The notes beneath the pieces are model-generated. The model did no database searches and had not been told where the DNA came from. It saw nothing but the letters and a program-made list of their open reading frames with translations. A DNA stretch of 64,000 nucleotides from Leucobacter komagatae (GTDB lineage Bacteria; Actinomycetota; Actinomycetes; Actinomycetales; Microbacteriaceae). Below are positions 15,688 through 25,173 of the stretch, one piece after another (position 1 is the stretch's first letter; every line of letters starts with the position of its first letter). Position numbers and translations under genes: made by a program. The stretch is taken from positions 2,170,001-2,234,000 of the forward strand of contig NZ_VFON01000001.1 of the NCBI RefSeq assembly GCF_006716085.1, given 5' to 3'.

Positions 15688-16623
15688 CTATGGTTCAACC
15701 GTGTACGTGTTTTCTGCGGATTTTGCCAGCGAAGCCGCCTCAATTGCGAGGGTTTCTCGTACCGCAAGCACAGCTGGCGACTCCGCGTTCGATACGCGCG
15801 CGGCGGTGAAGATGGATCGGTGGGGGTCGCCGGGCAGGTCGATCATGCGAAGCCGCGTCTCGGCTCGCACGAGCCCGGGGAGTAGCGCGACAGCGTTCCC
15901 CGACTCGATGAGCCGCACGTGCGCCTGGAGGTCGGCGGTCTCGTAGCGCACGTCGGGCTCGAAGCCCGCGGTGCGGCACGCCTGCTCTGCCCAGTGTCTG
16001 GAGGCTGCGCCGCGCGGCTCCATCACCCACGGCAGGGCTGCGGCGTCTTCGAGCCGCTCAACGAGATCGAACTCGGCGTCGCCTGCGCCGAGGCGCGGGA
16101 GGGCGAGTTGGATCGCGTCGAACGTGAGCGGGGCGTGGTCGAGGCCCGCAAACTGGGCCGTGGCGTGGCCCGGGTATTGCTCGGCGACGACGAGGTCGAA
16201 GCCGCGCACGCTCGTCTCGTGGAGCGCGGTCTCGGGTTCGTGCTGCACCATCTCGACGCGCAGGCTCGGGTACTCGGTGCGGAGTCGCCGGAGCGCCTGC
16301 GGCATGATCGCGAGCACGGCCGTCTGGAACACGGCGACGCGCACCGAGCCCGCGACCTCGCCGCGCACCCGGTGGGCCGCGGTTTCGGCGCGCTCGAGGC
16401 CGGCGAGCAGCTCGGCGGTTTCGGCGACGAGCGCGTCGGCCGCGGCGGTGAGTTCGAGCGTCCGACCGACCCGCCGAAGCAGCGGCGTTCCGACCTCGCG
16501 TTCGAGCAGCGCGAGCTGCTGGGAGACCGCTGAGGGGCTGTAATTCAGGGCCTCCGCGACCTGCACAACGGTGCCCCGCTCCGAGAGCTCCCAGAGCAGC
16601 CTCAGGCGTTTCATTTCGAGCAC
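15688..16623 (-). CDS. LysR-family regulator divergent from putA
   Basis: A 311-residue LysR protein. The N-terminal HTH is VVQVAEALNYSPSAVSQQLA followed by LEREVGTPLLRRVGR. The C-terminal two-lobed effector domain follows (GSVRVAVFQTAVLAIMPQAL). The GTG start at 16623 has AGGGAG at good spacing; an ATG three codons in lacks one. It is transcribed away from putA across about 150 bases, the classic LysR arrangement, so it probably senses proline or pyrroline-5-carboxylate and activates putA. That role is inferred from position. Confidence 0.87.
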   Translation of the reverse strand: MLEMKRLRLLWELSERGTVVQVAEALNYSPSAVSQQLALLEREVGTPLLRRVGRTLELTAAADALVAETAELLAGLERAETAAHRVRGEVAGSVRVAVFQTAVLAIMPQALRRLRTEYPSLRVEMVQHEPETALHETSVRGFDLVVAEQYPGHATAQFAGLDHAPLTFDAIQLALPRLGAGDAEFDLVERLEDAAALPWVMEPRGAASRHWAEQACRTAGFEPDVRYETADLQAHVRLIESGNAVALLPGLVRAETRLRMIDLPGDPHRSIFTAARVSNAESPAVLAVRETLAIEAASLAKSAENTYTVEP

Positions 16624-16649
16624 GAACGGCTCCCTTCAATCATTAAGCC

Positions 16650-16689
16650 TTACTTCATATTATTGCTCAGAAAGGATCGCTTTACTTCA
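16650..16689. promoter_or_regulatory. Direct repeats in the lysR/putA intergenic region
   Basis: TTACTTCA occurs at 16650-16657 and again at 16682-16689, a 32-base repeat distance (about three helical turns), in an A/T-rich stretch. This could be a pair of half-sites for the LysR protein. TTGC and ATTATT elements nearby could belong to the putA promoter, but I cannot fix a -35/-10 pair. Confidence 0.35.
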
Positions 16690-16773
16690 AGCTCCGGAGG
16701 ATCCACACTTAGCTCATCGGGGAAGGGCCTCCGCAACCGCGCGCGCCCGCACCCATGTATGAAAGGAACGCCG

Positions 16774-19700
16774 TTGTCTCAGGCAACCCCACGCCCCCAG
16801 GACCTCGCTGACGAGGCTGTAAAGCTCGCTCGGAAGTGGATCACCGAAGCCGCCACCATTCCCGCCGACGCCTCGGCTGCCCGCCTCGCAGGCGTGCTCC
16901 GCGACCCGAATGGCCTCGACTTCACCGTCGGCTTCGTCGACGGCGTCGTGCGCCCCGAGGACCTCGGTGTTGCAGCAAAGAAGCTCAAGGACCTCGTTCC
17001 GCTGACTCCCGGCTTCCTCCCCGGTGTCATGCGCGGCGCAATCGGCCTGGGCGGCGCGTTCGCAAAGCCGATGCCCGGCGTCGTCGTGCCGATCGCCCGC
17101 AAGGTGCTGCGCCAGATGGTGAGCCACCTCATCATTGACGCGACCGACTCGAAGCTCGGGCCGGCCATCGCGAAGATCAAGCGCGACGACGTTCGCCTGA
17201 ACGTGAACCTCCTCGGCGAGGCGATCCTCGGCCAGGGCGAGGCAGAGCGCCGGCTCGCGGGCACGCACAAGCTGCTCTCGCGCCCCGACGTCGACTACGT
17301 GTCGATCAAGGTCTCGTCGACCGTCGCACCGCACAACCACTGGGCATTCGACGAGGCGATCGAGCACATCGAGTCGCAGCTCGTGCCGCTCTTCGAGCGC
17401 GCCGCGGCGGCATCGCCCCAGAAGTTCATCAACCTCGACATGGAGGAGTACAAGGATCTCGACCTCACGCTTGAGGTCTTCACCCGGATCCTTGACCGCC
17501 CCGAGTTCCTGAACCTCGAGGCAGGCATCGTGCTTCAGGCCTACCTCCCCGACGCGCTCGGCGCGATGATGCGCCTCCAGGAGTGGTCGGCCGCTCGCGT
17601 CGCACGCGGTGGCGCAGCGATCAAGGTCCGCCTCGTGAAGGGCGCGAACCTCCCGATGGAGCTCGTCGACGCCGCGATCCACGGCTGGCCCGCAGCGACC
17701 TGGGGTTCGAAGCAGGATTCGGACACGAGCTACAAGGCCGTGCTCGACTACGCACTCACCCCCGAGCGCGTCAAGAACGTGCGCCTCGGCGTCGCAGGCC
17801 ACAACCTGTTCGATCTCGCGCTCGCGTGGCTGCTCGCCAAGGGTCGCGGCGCAGAGTCGGGCCTCGAGGTCGAGATGCTGCTCGGCATGGCGACAGGCCA
17901 GGCTGAGGCGGTGCGCCGCGACGTCGGCGGCCTGCTGCTCTACGTGCCCGTCGTGCACCCCGAGGAGTTCGACGTCGCAATTGCCTACCTGATTCGCCGC
18001 CTCGAGGAGGGCGCGAGCCAGGAGAACTTCATGTCGGCAGTGTTCGAGCTGAACGACAACTCGCAGCTGTTCGAGCGCGAGAAGAATCGCTTCCTCGCGT
18101 CGCTCGGCGACCTCGAGGGCATCACCGCAGACGGCGATCCCGCGAACTACGCCGTGCCGCCGTCAAACCGCGTGCAGGATCGCCGGGTCTTCGACCAGGC
18201 AGGCGTCGAGGCGCGGGTTGACGCGCTCGTCGAGATGGGCCGCAAGGGTGAGTTCGACAACACCCCCGACAGCGACCCCGATCTCCCGGGCAACCACGTC
18301 TGGGGCCGCGAGATCGCGAACCGTATGGTCGCGTCGAAGCTCGGCGACAACCTCGTGGCTGACGCGATGGTCGAGTCGGCACAGGATCTCGAGGAGATCG
18401 TCGCGCGCGGCGTCGCAGCGGCTGACGGCTGGCAGGCGCTCGGCGCCGACGAGCGCGCCCGCATCCTGTACCGCGCCGGCGAGAAGCTCGAAGAGCGCCG
18501 CGCGCAGCTGCTCGAGGTCATGGGCTCCGAGTGCGGCAAGACCCTCGACCAGGGCGACCCCGAGGTTTCGGAGGCGATCGACTTCGCGAACTACTACGCG
18601 ATGCTCGGCCAGGTTATCGGCCAGGTCGACGGCGCGAAGTACAAGTCGCAGAAGCTCACCGCTGTGATCCCGCCGTGGAACTTCCCCGTCGCGATCCCCG
18701 CCGGCGGCGCGCTCTCCGCGCTCGCTGCGGGCTCGGCCGTGATCATCAAGCCCGCGTCGAACTCGGCGCGCTCGGGCGCGGTCATGATCGAGGCTCTGTG
18801 GGAGGCCGGCGTGCCCCGCGACGTGCTGCAGTTCGTGCAGTTCGCCGACCGCGCGCTCGGTTCGAAGCTCGTCGCTGACCCCCGCGTCGACCGCCTGATC
18901 CTCACCGGTGCGTACGAGACCGCGGTGAACTTCCGCGAGCTCCGCGCTGACCTGCCGATCCTCGCTGAGACGAGCGGCAAGAACGCGATCATCGTCACCC
19001 CGAACGCTGACCTTGACCTCGCTGCGAAGGACGTCGTGCAGTCGGCGTTCGGCCACGCGGGCCAGAAGTGCTCGGCCGCGTCGCTCGTGATCCTCGTCGG
19101 TTCCGTTGCGACTTCGAAGCGCTTCCGCGGACAGCTGCTCGATGCGGCGCGTTCGCTGAAGGTCGGCACCCCCGAGAACCTCGAGACGCAGATGGGCACG
19201 ATTATCACCGCCCCCGACGGCAAGCTGCTGCGCGGTCTCACGACCCTCAGCGCCGGCGAGAAGTGGCTCATCGAGCCGAAGCCGCTTGAGAGTGACAGTC
19301 CCCTGGCTGCCGACAAGAAGGGTGGCAACAAGCTCTGGAGCCCCGGCGTCCGTGAGGGCGTGAAGCGCGGCTCCGAGTACCACCTCACCGAGTACTTCGG
19401 CCCGATCCTCGGCATCATGACCGCGGCGACCCTCGACGAGGCCATCGACATGGTCAACGAGATCGACTACGGCCTCACGAGCGGCCTGCACTCGCTCGAC
19501 CGTGACGAGATGGCGCTCTGGCTGAACCGCATCCAGGCGGGCAACCTGTACGTCAACCGCGGCATCACCGGCGCGATCGTTCGCCGCCAGTCGTTCGGCG
19601 GCTGGAAGAAGTCGGCGATCGGCGCAGGCACGAAGGCCGGCGGCCCGAGCTACCTGTACGGCCTTGGCGAGTGGGAGGACGCGCCGGTGTCGGCAGCGCT

Positions 19701-20331
19701 CACCGCGCCCCGCCCGGCTGCGGCCCCGATCCTCACCGCCGCGCAGCAGGCCGGCGTCGCCGGCGCTGACCTCGAGTGGCTGCGCGCCGCGCTCGGCACC
19801 GACGCGACCGCGTGGGAGTCGGAGTTCGGCATCGCGCGCGACGCCTCGGGCGTCGGCGTCGAGCGCAACCTGCTTCGCTACCGTCCCGTGCCCGTCACGG
19901 TCCGCGCTGCGGCAGACGCGCCGATCCACCACGTCGTGCGTACCGTCGCCGCTGGCGTCGCTGCGGGCAGCCGCCCGAGCGTGAGCACCCCGGCGGCTCT
20001 GCCCGAGCCGATCTCGAAGGCGTTCAAGGCTGCCGGCGTCGAGATCGTGTTCGAGGACGACGCAGCATGGGCCGCGCGCCTCGGCCGCATCGCCGCGCAG
20101 GACGGCCCGAACGCGAGCGCGCGCATCCGCCTCATCGCGGGCGCTAGCCGCGCCGAGGGCCTCGCGGCGATCACCGCGGCAACGGGCGGCAAGCCCGACA
20201 TCGCGGTCTACGGCGGCGACGTCGTGTCGGCGGGCCGCGTCGAGATGCTGCCGTTCATGCACGAGCAGGCGGTCTCGATCACCGCGCACCGCTTCGGCAC
20301 GCCGAACAAGCTGTCTGAGGGCCTGATCTAA
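16774..20331 (+). CDS. putA: Bifunctional proline dehydrogenase / P5C dehydrogenase
   Basis: A 1,185-residue PutA that oxidises L-proline to glutamate in two steps, FAD- then NAD-dependent, with channelling of pyrroline-5-carboxylate. Residues about 100-460 are the PRODH barrel (VKGANLPMELVDAAIHGWPA, and the FAD/proline region YLIRRLEEGASQENFM). From about 560 comes the aldehyde dehydrogenase domain: PPWNFPVAIPAG, then ETSGKN with the catalytic region GHAGQKCSAAS (nucleophile Cys). The C-terminal 200 residues are a degenerate second ALDH-like fold. There is no N-terminal DNA-binding domain, so control lies with other regulators. I choose TTG at 16774 because AAAGGA lies six bases upstream; an ATG at 16759 has none. 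Confidence 0.93.
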   Translation: MSQATPRPQDLADEAVKLARKWITEAATIPADASAARLAGVLRDPNGLDFTVGFVDGVVRPEDLGVAAKKLKDLVPLTPGFLPGVMRGAIGLGGAFAKPMPGVVVPIARKVLRQMVSHLIIDATDSKLGPAIAKIKRDDVRLNVNLLGEAILGQGEAERRLAGTHKLLSRPDVDYVSIKVSSTVAPHNHWAFDEAIEHIESQLVPLFERAAAASPQKFINLDMEEYKDLDLTLEVFTRILDRPEFLNLEAGIVLQAYLPDALGAMMRLQEWSAARVARGGAAIKVRLVKGANLPMELVDAAIHGWPAATWGSKQDSDTSYKAVLDYALTPERVKNVRLGVAGHNLFDLALAWLLAKGRGAESGLEVEMLLGMATGQAEAVRRDVGGLLLYVPVVHPEEFDVAIAYLIRRLEEGASQENFMSAVFELNDNSQLFEREKNRFLASLGDLEGITADGDPANYAVPPSNRVQDRRVFDQAGVEARVDALVEMGRKGEFDNTPDSDPDLPGNHVWGREIANRMVASKLGDNLVADAMVESAQDLEEIVARGVAAADGWQALGADERARILYRAGEKLEERRAQLLEVMGSECGKTLDQGDPEVSEAIDFANYYAMLGQVIGQVDGAKYKSQKLTAVIPPWNFPVAIPAGGALSALAAGSAVIIKPASNSARSGAVMIEALWEAGVPRDVLQFVQFADRALGSKLVADPRVDRLILTGAYETAVNFRELRADLPILAETSGKNAIIVTPNADLDLAAKDVVQSAFGHAGQKCSAASLVILVGSVATSKRFRGQLLDAARSLKVGTPENLETQMGTIITAPDGKLLRGLTTLSAGEKWLIEPKPLESDSPLAADKKGGNKLWSPGVREGVKRGSEYHLTEYFGPILGIMTAATLDEAIDMVNEIDYGLTSGLHSLDRDEMALWLNRIQAGNLYVNRGITGAIVRRQSFGGWKKSAIGAGTKAGGPSYLYGLGEWEDAPVSAALTAPRPAAAPILTAAQQAGVAGADLEWLRAALGTDATAWESEFGIARDASGVGVERNLLRYRPVPVTVRAAADAPIHHVVRTVAAGVAAGSRPSVSTPAALPEPISKAFKAAGVEIVFEDDAAWAARLGRIAAQDGPNASARIRLIAGASRAEGLAAITAATGGKPDIAVYGGDVVSAGRVEMLPFMHEQAVSITAHRFGTPNKLSEGLI

Positions 20332-20345
20332 GGTCCTCGGCGGCG

Positions 20346-20380
20346 AAGGGGTCGGGACCCGCAAGGTTCCCGACCCCTTT
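20346..20380 (+). terminator. putA terminator
   Basis: Twelve-base perfect arms AAGGGGTCGGGA (20346-20357) and complement (20368-20379), followed by T. It lies 15 bases after the putA stop and separates putA from putP. Confidence 0.85.
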
Positions 20381-20489
20381 GCGTATCCTGGGCTGGAATG
20401 CAGCTAGCCCATCAGCAATTCACCGCAACACCACCAAGAACCCACAACCAGCAGCTCCGCCCCAACGCCACAACGGAAAGGCGACACCG

Positions 20490-21995
20490 ATGTCTGACCA
20501 GTTCTTCCTCTACCTCGCGCTCGGAATCTATTTCGCAGTCATGCTCTTCATCGGCTGGCTCGCGTTCAGGCGTACGAGCGACCACGAGGGCTACATGCTC
20601 GCTGGCAGGGGGCTCCCGCCGTGGGTCGCCGCGCTTTCGGCAGGTGCCTCCGACATGTCGGGCTGGCTCATCATGGGGCTCCCCGGCGCCATCTTTGCCA
20701 CGGGCCTCATCGAGGGCTGGATCGCCGTGGGCCTACTTGCCGGCTCCTACTTGAACTGGCGCCTCGTCGCCCCGCGCCTCCGCGCCTACTCCGAGGTCGC
20801 GCGCAACTCGATCACCGTGCCGAGCTTCTTCGAGAACCGCACGCGCGACCGCTCGCACCTGCTGCGCAGCATCTCAAGCGTCATCATCCTCGTCTTCTTC
20901 ACCCTCTACGCCTCGTCTGGCATGGTCGCCGGCGGCAAGTTCTTCGAGAGCGCGTTCGGCGGCGACTACTTCGTCGGCATGCTCCTCGTCACCGCCGTGA
21001 CGCTCGGCTACACGCTCTTCGGCGGATTCCTCGGTGCTTCGCTCACCGACGTCGTCCAGGGTCTCATGATGGTCGTCGCGCTCGTCGTCGTACCCGTCAT
21101 CGCGATCATCACGATCGGCGGATGGGGAGAGACCGTCAGCATCGTCGAGACCGTCGGCGCCGCGAACCTCTCACTCTTCGGCGGCGGCAGCATGACGACG
21201 AGCGCCGTTGTGCTCGTCATCGCCTCGGGCCTCGCCTGGGGGCTCGGCTACTTCGGGCAGCCGCACATCATCGTGCGCTTCATGGCCCTCCGCACCCCCG
21301 GCGAGGCGAAGTCGGCCCGCCGCATCGCAACGTCGTGGCAGTTCCTCTCGCTCGCGGGCGCCGTCGCCGCCGGCCTCGTCGGCATCGCCTACTTCGACAA
21401 GTTCGGTGGCGCCCCGAGCGACCCCGAGACCATCGTGCTGCTACTCGCCCAGGTGCTGCTGCACCCGCTCGTCTCCGGGCTCGTGCTCGCCGCCGTGCTC
21501 GCCGCCATCATGAGCACGCTCTCGAGCCAGCTCATCGTGTGCTCCTCCGCCCTGGTCGAGGATCTCTACCGGATCATGCGCAAGACGCCACCGAAGGAGA
21601 AAACGCTCGTCATCCTCGGCCGCCTCGGCGTGCTCGCCGTCGCGGTCGTCGCGGCGCTCCTCGCGATCAGCCCGAACGACTCGATCCTCGGCCTCGTGAG
21701 CTTCGCCTGGGCGGGCTTCGGGGCGGCGTTCGGCCCGGTCGTGCTGCTCAGCCTGTACTGGCGCAAACTCACGAACTGGGGTGCGCTCTCGGGCATGCTC
21801 GTCGGCGCCGTCGCGGTCTTCGTGTGGAAGGCATTCGACACCGGGCTCTACGAGCTGCTGCCCGCATTCATCCTCGCCCTCGCCACAGCCATGATCGTGA
21901 GCCTCTTCACGTTCAAGCACGATGACGAGATCGACACCGAATTTACGACGACCATGAGTCTCGTGATCCCTGGCGCCACAAGCGCCGACAAGTAA
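20490..21995 (+). CDS. putP: Sodium/proline symporter
   Basis: A 501-residue membrane protein with about 13 hydrophobic helices in the SSS/PutP family. Typical motifs are GYMLAGRGLPPWVAALSAGASDMSGW near the N-terminus (given in part as SAGASDMSGWL), ITVPSFFENRTRD, and LSSQLIVCSSALVEDLYR. It imports L-proline with Na+. The ATG at 20490 follows GGAAAGG. It lies downstream of putA behind a terminator, so it probably has its own promoter within 20381-20489. Confidence 0.92.
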   Translation: MSDQFFLYLALGIYFAVMLFIGWLAFRRTSDHEGYMLAGRGLPPWVAALSAGASDMSGWLIMGLPGAIFATGLIEGWIAVGLLAGSYLNWRLVAPRLRAYSEVARNSITVPSFFENRTRDRSHLLRSISSVIILVFFTLYASSGMVAGGKFFESAFGGDYFVGMLLVTAVTLGYTLFGGFLGASLTDVVQGLMMVVALVVVPVIAIITIGGWGETVSIVETVGAANLSLFGGGSMTTSAVVLVIASGLAWGLGYFGQPHIIVRFMALRTPGEAKSARRIATSWQFLSLAGAVAAGLVGIAYFDKFGGAPSDPETIVLLLAQVLLHPLVSGLVLAAVLAAIMSTLSSQLIVCSSALVEDLYRIMRKTPPKEKTLVILGRLGVLAVAVVAALLAISPNDSILGLVSFAWAGFGAAFGPVVLLSLYWRKLTNWGALSGMLVGAVAVFVWKAFDTGLYELLPAFILALATAMIVSLFTFKHDDEIDTEFTTTMSLVIPGATSADK

Positions 21996-21999
21996 CCCC

Positions 22000-22027
22000 G
22001 GGTGGGCGGGGACTTCCCCGCCCACCC
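22000..22027 (+). terminator. Hairpin after putP
   Basis: Twelve-base perfect arms (22000-22011, 22016-22027) with a four-base loop ACTT, starting five bases after the putP stop. There is no U-run. Confidence 0.7.
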
Positions 22028-22055
22028 ACCATCACGTTCCGAAAGACAAGCCGCA

Positions 22056-23093
22056 ATGACGCAGTCACCCTCCAGCCCAACCTGGATCCACACCACCGAC
22101 TACCACACGGCCGGTGAGCCGTTCCGCATCGTCCACGAGGGGCTCCCCGAGCTTCCCGGGTCGACCGTTGGCGAGCGCCGCGTCGCCGCGATCGACAACG
22201 CGAACGGGATCGATGATCTGCGGGCGCTGCTCTGCAACGAGCCGCGCGGCCACGCCGACATGTACGGCGGCTTCATCACCCCGCCAGACGATGAGGGCGC
22301 GGCGTTCGGCGTGCTGTTCTGGCACAAGGACGGCTTCTCGACGGCCTGCGGGCACGGCACCATCGCGCTCGGCGTGTGGGCAACCGACACCGGCCTCGTC
22401 GAGAGCGACCCCGACGGCATCACCGAGGTCGTCATCGACGTGCCCTCGGGCCGCGTCGCCGCGCTCGTCGAGCGCAAGGGCGGCGAGCTCGTCGGCGCGA
22501 CGTTCAGAAACGTCTCGTCGCACGTCATCGCGCGCGGCGTCTCGGTGCAGACCTCGCGCGGCGAGGTCACGGCCGACATCAGCTACTCGGGCGCGATCTA
22601 CGCGTCGGTGCGGGCGCAGGATCTCGGTCTCACCGTCGGCCCTGAGCAGTACACCGAACTCATCGCGCTCGGCCGCGAGATCAAGTGGGCGCTGAACGAG
22701 TCGGACGAGGCGCAGTTCGCGGACGACCCCCGTCTCTCGGGCGTCTACGGCACGATTCTCTGGGACGACCTCGGGCGCCACGATGGCGGCCCGAAGCAGC
22801 GCAACGTCACCGTCTTCGCCGACGGCGAGGTCGATCGCTCCCCCTGCGGGTCGGGCACCGGCGCGCGCGTCACGCTGCTCGCGGACGCTGGCATCCTCGG
22901 CGCTGGCGAAACACTCGAGCACCGCTCGATCGTCGATACCGTGTTCGCGGCAACGTGGGAGGCGGGGCCAGCGCGCGAGGACGGCACAGCGACCGTGATC
23001 CCGCGCGTTACCGGCACCGCCCACCAGACCGGCGAGCACCGCTTCATGCTCGACCCGGCAGACGCCCTGGGCACCGGGTTCACGCTGCGGTAG
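22056..23093 (+). CDS. Proline racemase family enzyme
   Basis: A 345-residue PrdF-family enzyme. Both catalytic cysteines are present: Cys98 in ACGHGTIALG and a second near residue 264 in DRSPCGSGTGAR. Members with Thr at the second site are 3-hydroxyproline dehydratases, so two Cys argue for racemase or 2-epimerase activity on proline or hydroxyproline. Sited directly after putA-putP and before a GntR gene, D-proline to L-proline conversion is the simplest role. It differs clearly in sequence from the second family member at 41696. The ATG at 22056 has only a weak Shine-Dalgarno (GAAAG). Confidence 0.85.
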   Translation: MTQSPSSPTWIHTTDYHTAGEPFRIVHEGLPELPGSTVGERRVAAIDNANGIDDLRALLCNEPRGHADMYGGFITPPDDEGAAFGVLFWHKDGFSTACGHGTIALGVWATDTGLVESDPDGITEVVIDVPSGRVAALVERKGGELVGATFRNVSSHVIARGVSVQTSRGEVTADISYSGAIYASVRAQDLGLTVGPEQYTELIALGREIKWALNESDEAQFADDPRLSGVYGTILWDDLGRHDGGPKQRNVTVFADGEVDRSPCGSGTGARVTLLADAGILGAGETLEHRSIVDTVFAATWEAGPAREDGTATVIPRVTGTAHQTGEHRFMLDPADALGTGFTLR

Positions 23094-23110
23094 ACGCGCC
23101 CCCCACGACA

Positions 23111-23142
23111 GTGGCCGGAGGATCTTCCTCCGGCCACTTTTC
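23111..23142 (+). terminator. Rho-independent terminator after the racemase gene
   Basis: GTGGCCGGAGGA (23111-23122) pairs perfectly with 23126-23137 across a three-base loop, followed by TTTTCGTTT. This is a classic intrinsic terminator. Confidence 0.92.
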
Positions 23143-23211
23143 GTTTCCCTCAGCGGCAGCACGGCCGAAGCGGTATAGAGTTTCAGCCACGAACTGAGAG
23201 AGGGAACGACT

Positions 23212-23904
23212 GTGATCGAGATGCTGCGGTTCCCTCCCCAGACGCTGCGCGATCAGGCGCTCGTGCAGCTGCGTTCGCTGCTCGTGTCGGGCGTGCTCAA
23301 GCCCGGCGAGGTCTACTCGGCGACGGCCATCGCGGCAGAGCTCGGGGTCTCGCACGGCCCCGTGCGGGAGGCGATGCTCGCGCTCGTGAACGACGGCATG
23401 ATGGAGGTCGTGCGCAACCGCGGCTACCGCGTCGTGACCATCAGCCGCAAGGATCGCGAGGACATCGCCGAGATCCGCACCCTCCTCGAGGTGCCGTCGA
23501 TGATGAAGCTCGCGGGCTCGCCGCGCGTGATCGAGCGAGCCGACGAGTTCGCCGCGATCGTCGACAAGTTCTTTGCCGCGGCGAAGGCCGAGGATATTGT
23601 GGCGTTCTTTGACGCCGACCGGGAGTTTCACCTCGGGCTACTGGCGCTCCTCGACAACCCGCGTCTCACGGAGTTTGTCGGGACGCTCCGCGATCAGACG
23701 CGTCAGTACGGCATCTACGAGCTCGCGGTGCGCGGCGAGCTCGTCGACTCAGCGCAGGATCACCGGAACCTCCTCGACGCACTCTTAGCCGGTGACGTGG
23801 AGGCCGTCGAGCGGCTCATGCTCGGCCACCTTCAGTACCTCAGGTGGAGCCGGTGGACCTTCCCCGACCTCGAGGCCTCGGTCGAGCCCGACACCGGCGA
23901 GTAA
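23212..23904 (+). CDS. GntR-family regulator with FCD domain
   Basis: A 230-residue FadR-subgroup regulator. The HTH is ELGVSHGPVREAMLALVNDG with the wing RNRGYRVVTIS. The FCD domain has the metal-binding pattern DADREFHLGLLALLDN and later QDHRNLLDALLAGD. It starts with GTG at 23212 after AGAGAGGGA. It is closely similar to the frameshifted regulator at 26730 and more distantly to the one at 43698. It lies between the proline block and the enolase/transporter pair on the opposite strand; it could control either. Confidence 0.88.
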   Translation: MIEMLRFPPQTLRDQALVQLRSLLVSGVLKPGEVYSATAIAAELGVSHGPVREAMLALVNDGMMEVVRNRGYRVVTISRKDREDIAEIRTLLEVPSMMKLAGSPRVIERADEFAAIVDKFFAAAKAEDIVAFFDADREFHLGLLALLDNPRLTEFVGTLRDQTRQYGIYELAVRGELVDSAQDHRNLLDALLAGDVEAVERLMLGHLQYLRWSRWTFPDLEASVEPDTGE

Positions 23905-23910
23905 CGCATA

Positions 23911-23937
23911 GTGGCCGGCCCGCACGGGGCCGGCCAC
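23911..23937. terminator. Bidirectional hairpin between convergent genes
   Basis: GTGGCCGGCCC (23911-23921) pairs with 23927-23937, loop five bases. It serves the GntR gene and the convergent enolase-family gene. Three tandem copies of CTGATCCCGCG follow at 23959-23990, the last touching the stop codon of the enolase-family gene. Confidence 0.75.
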
Positions 23938-23989
23938 TTCGCTAGCGAGGATCCTGCTCTGATCCCGCGCTGATCCCGCGCTGATCCCG

Positions 23990-25090
23990 CTAGTTGAAAT
24001 CGGCGAGGAGCGTGAGCGCGCGCTCATCGACGGTGATGCCGAGGCCCGGGCCGGTGAGCGCGGTGCCGCGCCCATCCACCGATCGCGGCTCGTACCCGGC
24101 GACGTGCTCGTTCGTCCAGTCGTTCATGAACGAGACGTTGAACAGCTTCGTCGGGTCGGTCGTCGCCGCGAGGTGGTTCACGGCAGCCGAGGTGATGTCA
24201 CCGCCCCACGTATCCTCCATCGACACCTTGAGCCCCAGGCTCTCTGCCGCGTCGCGCAGCTGCAGCGCGCGGCTGAAGCCACCCACGCGCGAGTACTTCA
24301 GGTTGATCGCTGAGATGCCCGCCTCGTACTTCGCGCGGTAGAGGTCGTCGAGGGTAATGATGCACTCGTCGAGGATGAGCTGCTGGCTCGTCTGCTTCGC
24401 GACGAGGATGTTGTTGTCGATACCGCGGCAGGGCTCCTCGATGTACACGGGGATGTCGCCGATGAGCTTCACGGCCTTGATCGCGTCGTGCACGTCCCAG
24501 CCGCCGTTCGAGTCGGCGATCACGACGACGTCGTCGGGCACGGCCGCGACAACAGCGCGCGTGCGCGCCGCGTCGAGCTCGGGCTCGTTGCCGACCTTCA
24601 GCTGGAACCGCTTGATGCCCTCAGCCATGCGCGCCTCAACGAACGCGACCATCTGCTCGGGCGACTCGAGCGGCACCGCTTCATAGAGCGGAAACTCGGG
24701 GTTCTGGATGCCGCCGGTGAGCGCCGAAACCGGCATGCCAGCCGCCTTCCCAAGCAGATCCCAGAGCGCGATGTCGACGGGGCTCTTCGCCGCGCGCTGC
24801 TCGAGCAGTGCACCGTCCATCGCGGTGAGCGCGCCGCGGATGTCGAGTGCGTCGCGCCCGATCAGAGCGGGCGCGAGCTCGGCGATGCCGGCCCGCACGC
24901 CCGTCGCGAAGGCCGGCAGGTAGGTGCTGCCGAGCGTGCAGACCTCGCCCCAGCCTGTGAGGCCGGCATCCGTGTCGACCGCCACGACTGTCGATGCCTG
25001 CGCTGCCGCGGCGCGGCCGCCCGACATCACGTAGGTGCCGTGCTTGTAGGTCAGGTCGTAGCCGAACATTCTGATGCCGGTGATCTGCAT
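23990..25090 (-). CDS. Enolase-superfamily dehydratase/racemase (MLE subgroup)
   Basis: A 366-residue mandelate racemase/muconate lactonizing enzyme homologue. Metal ligands can be placed at Asp193 (VIADSNGGW), Glu218/219 (VYIEEPC) and Asp241/Glu242 (LILDECI). Two candidate base lysines are Lys165 (FQLKVG) and Lys265 (INLKYSRVGG), the pattern of the cis-3-hydroxyproline dehydratase and proline-betaine/hydroxyproline-betaine epimerase group. Two opposed lysines permit C2 proton exchange. Given the proline context, one of these activities is likely; dipeptide epimerase is an alternative. The ATG at 25090 follows AAGGAG. The open frame to 25399 is repetitive and non-coding. Confidence 0.75.
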   Translation of the reverse strand: MQITGIRMFGYDLTYKHGTYVMSGGRAAAAQASTVVAVDTDAGLTGWGEVCTLGSTYLPAFATGVRAGIAELAPALIGRDALDIRGALTAMDGALLEQRAAKSPVDIALWDLLGKAAGMPVSALTGGIQNPEFPLYEAVPLESPEQMVAFVEARMAEGIKRFQLKVGNEPELDAARTRAVVAAVPDDVVVIADSNGGWDVHDAIKAVKLIGDIPVYIEEPCRGIDNNILVAKQTSQQLILDECIITLDDLYRAKYEAGISAINLKYSRVGGFSRALQLRDAAESLGLKVSMEDTWGGDITSAAVNHLAATTDPTKLFNVSFMNDWTNEHVAGYEPRSVDGRGTALTGPGLGITVDERALTLLADFN

Positions 25091-25173
25091 GTGTGTGCTC
25101 CTTTTTGTAGGGCTCGTGGGGCTCGTAGGTGAGGGAGTTGGCGGGGTGTCGCGGGTTAGTGGAGTGTCGCGGG

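Noticed and set aside
18163..20364. Long minus-strand open frame opposite putA
   Set aside because: Arg/Ala/Asp-rich, no motifs, fully antisense to a well-supported gene; a GC-bias artefact.
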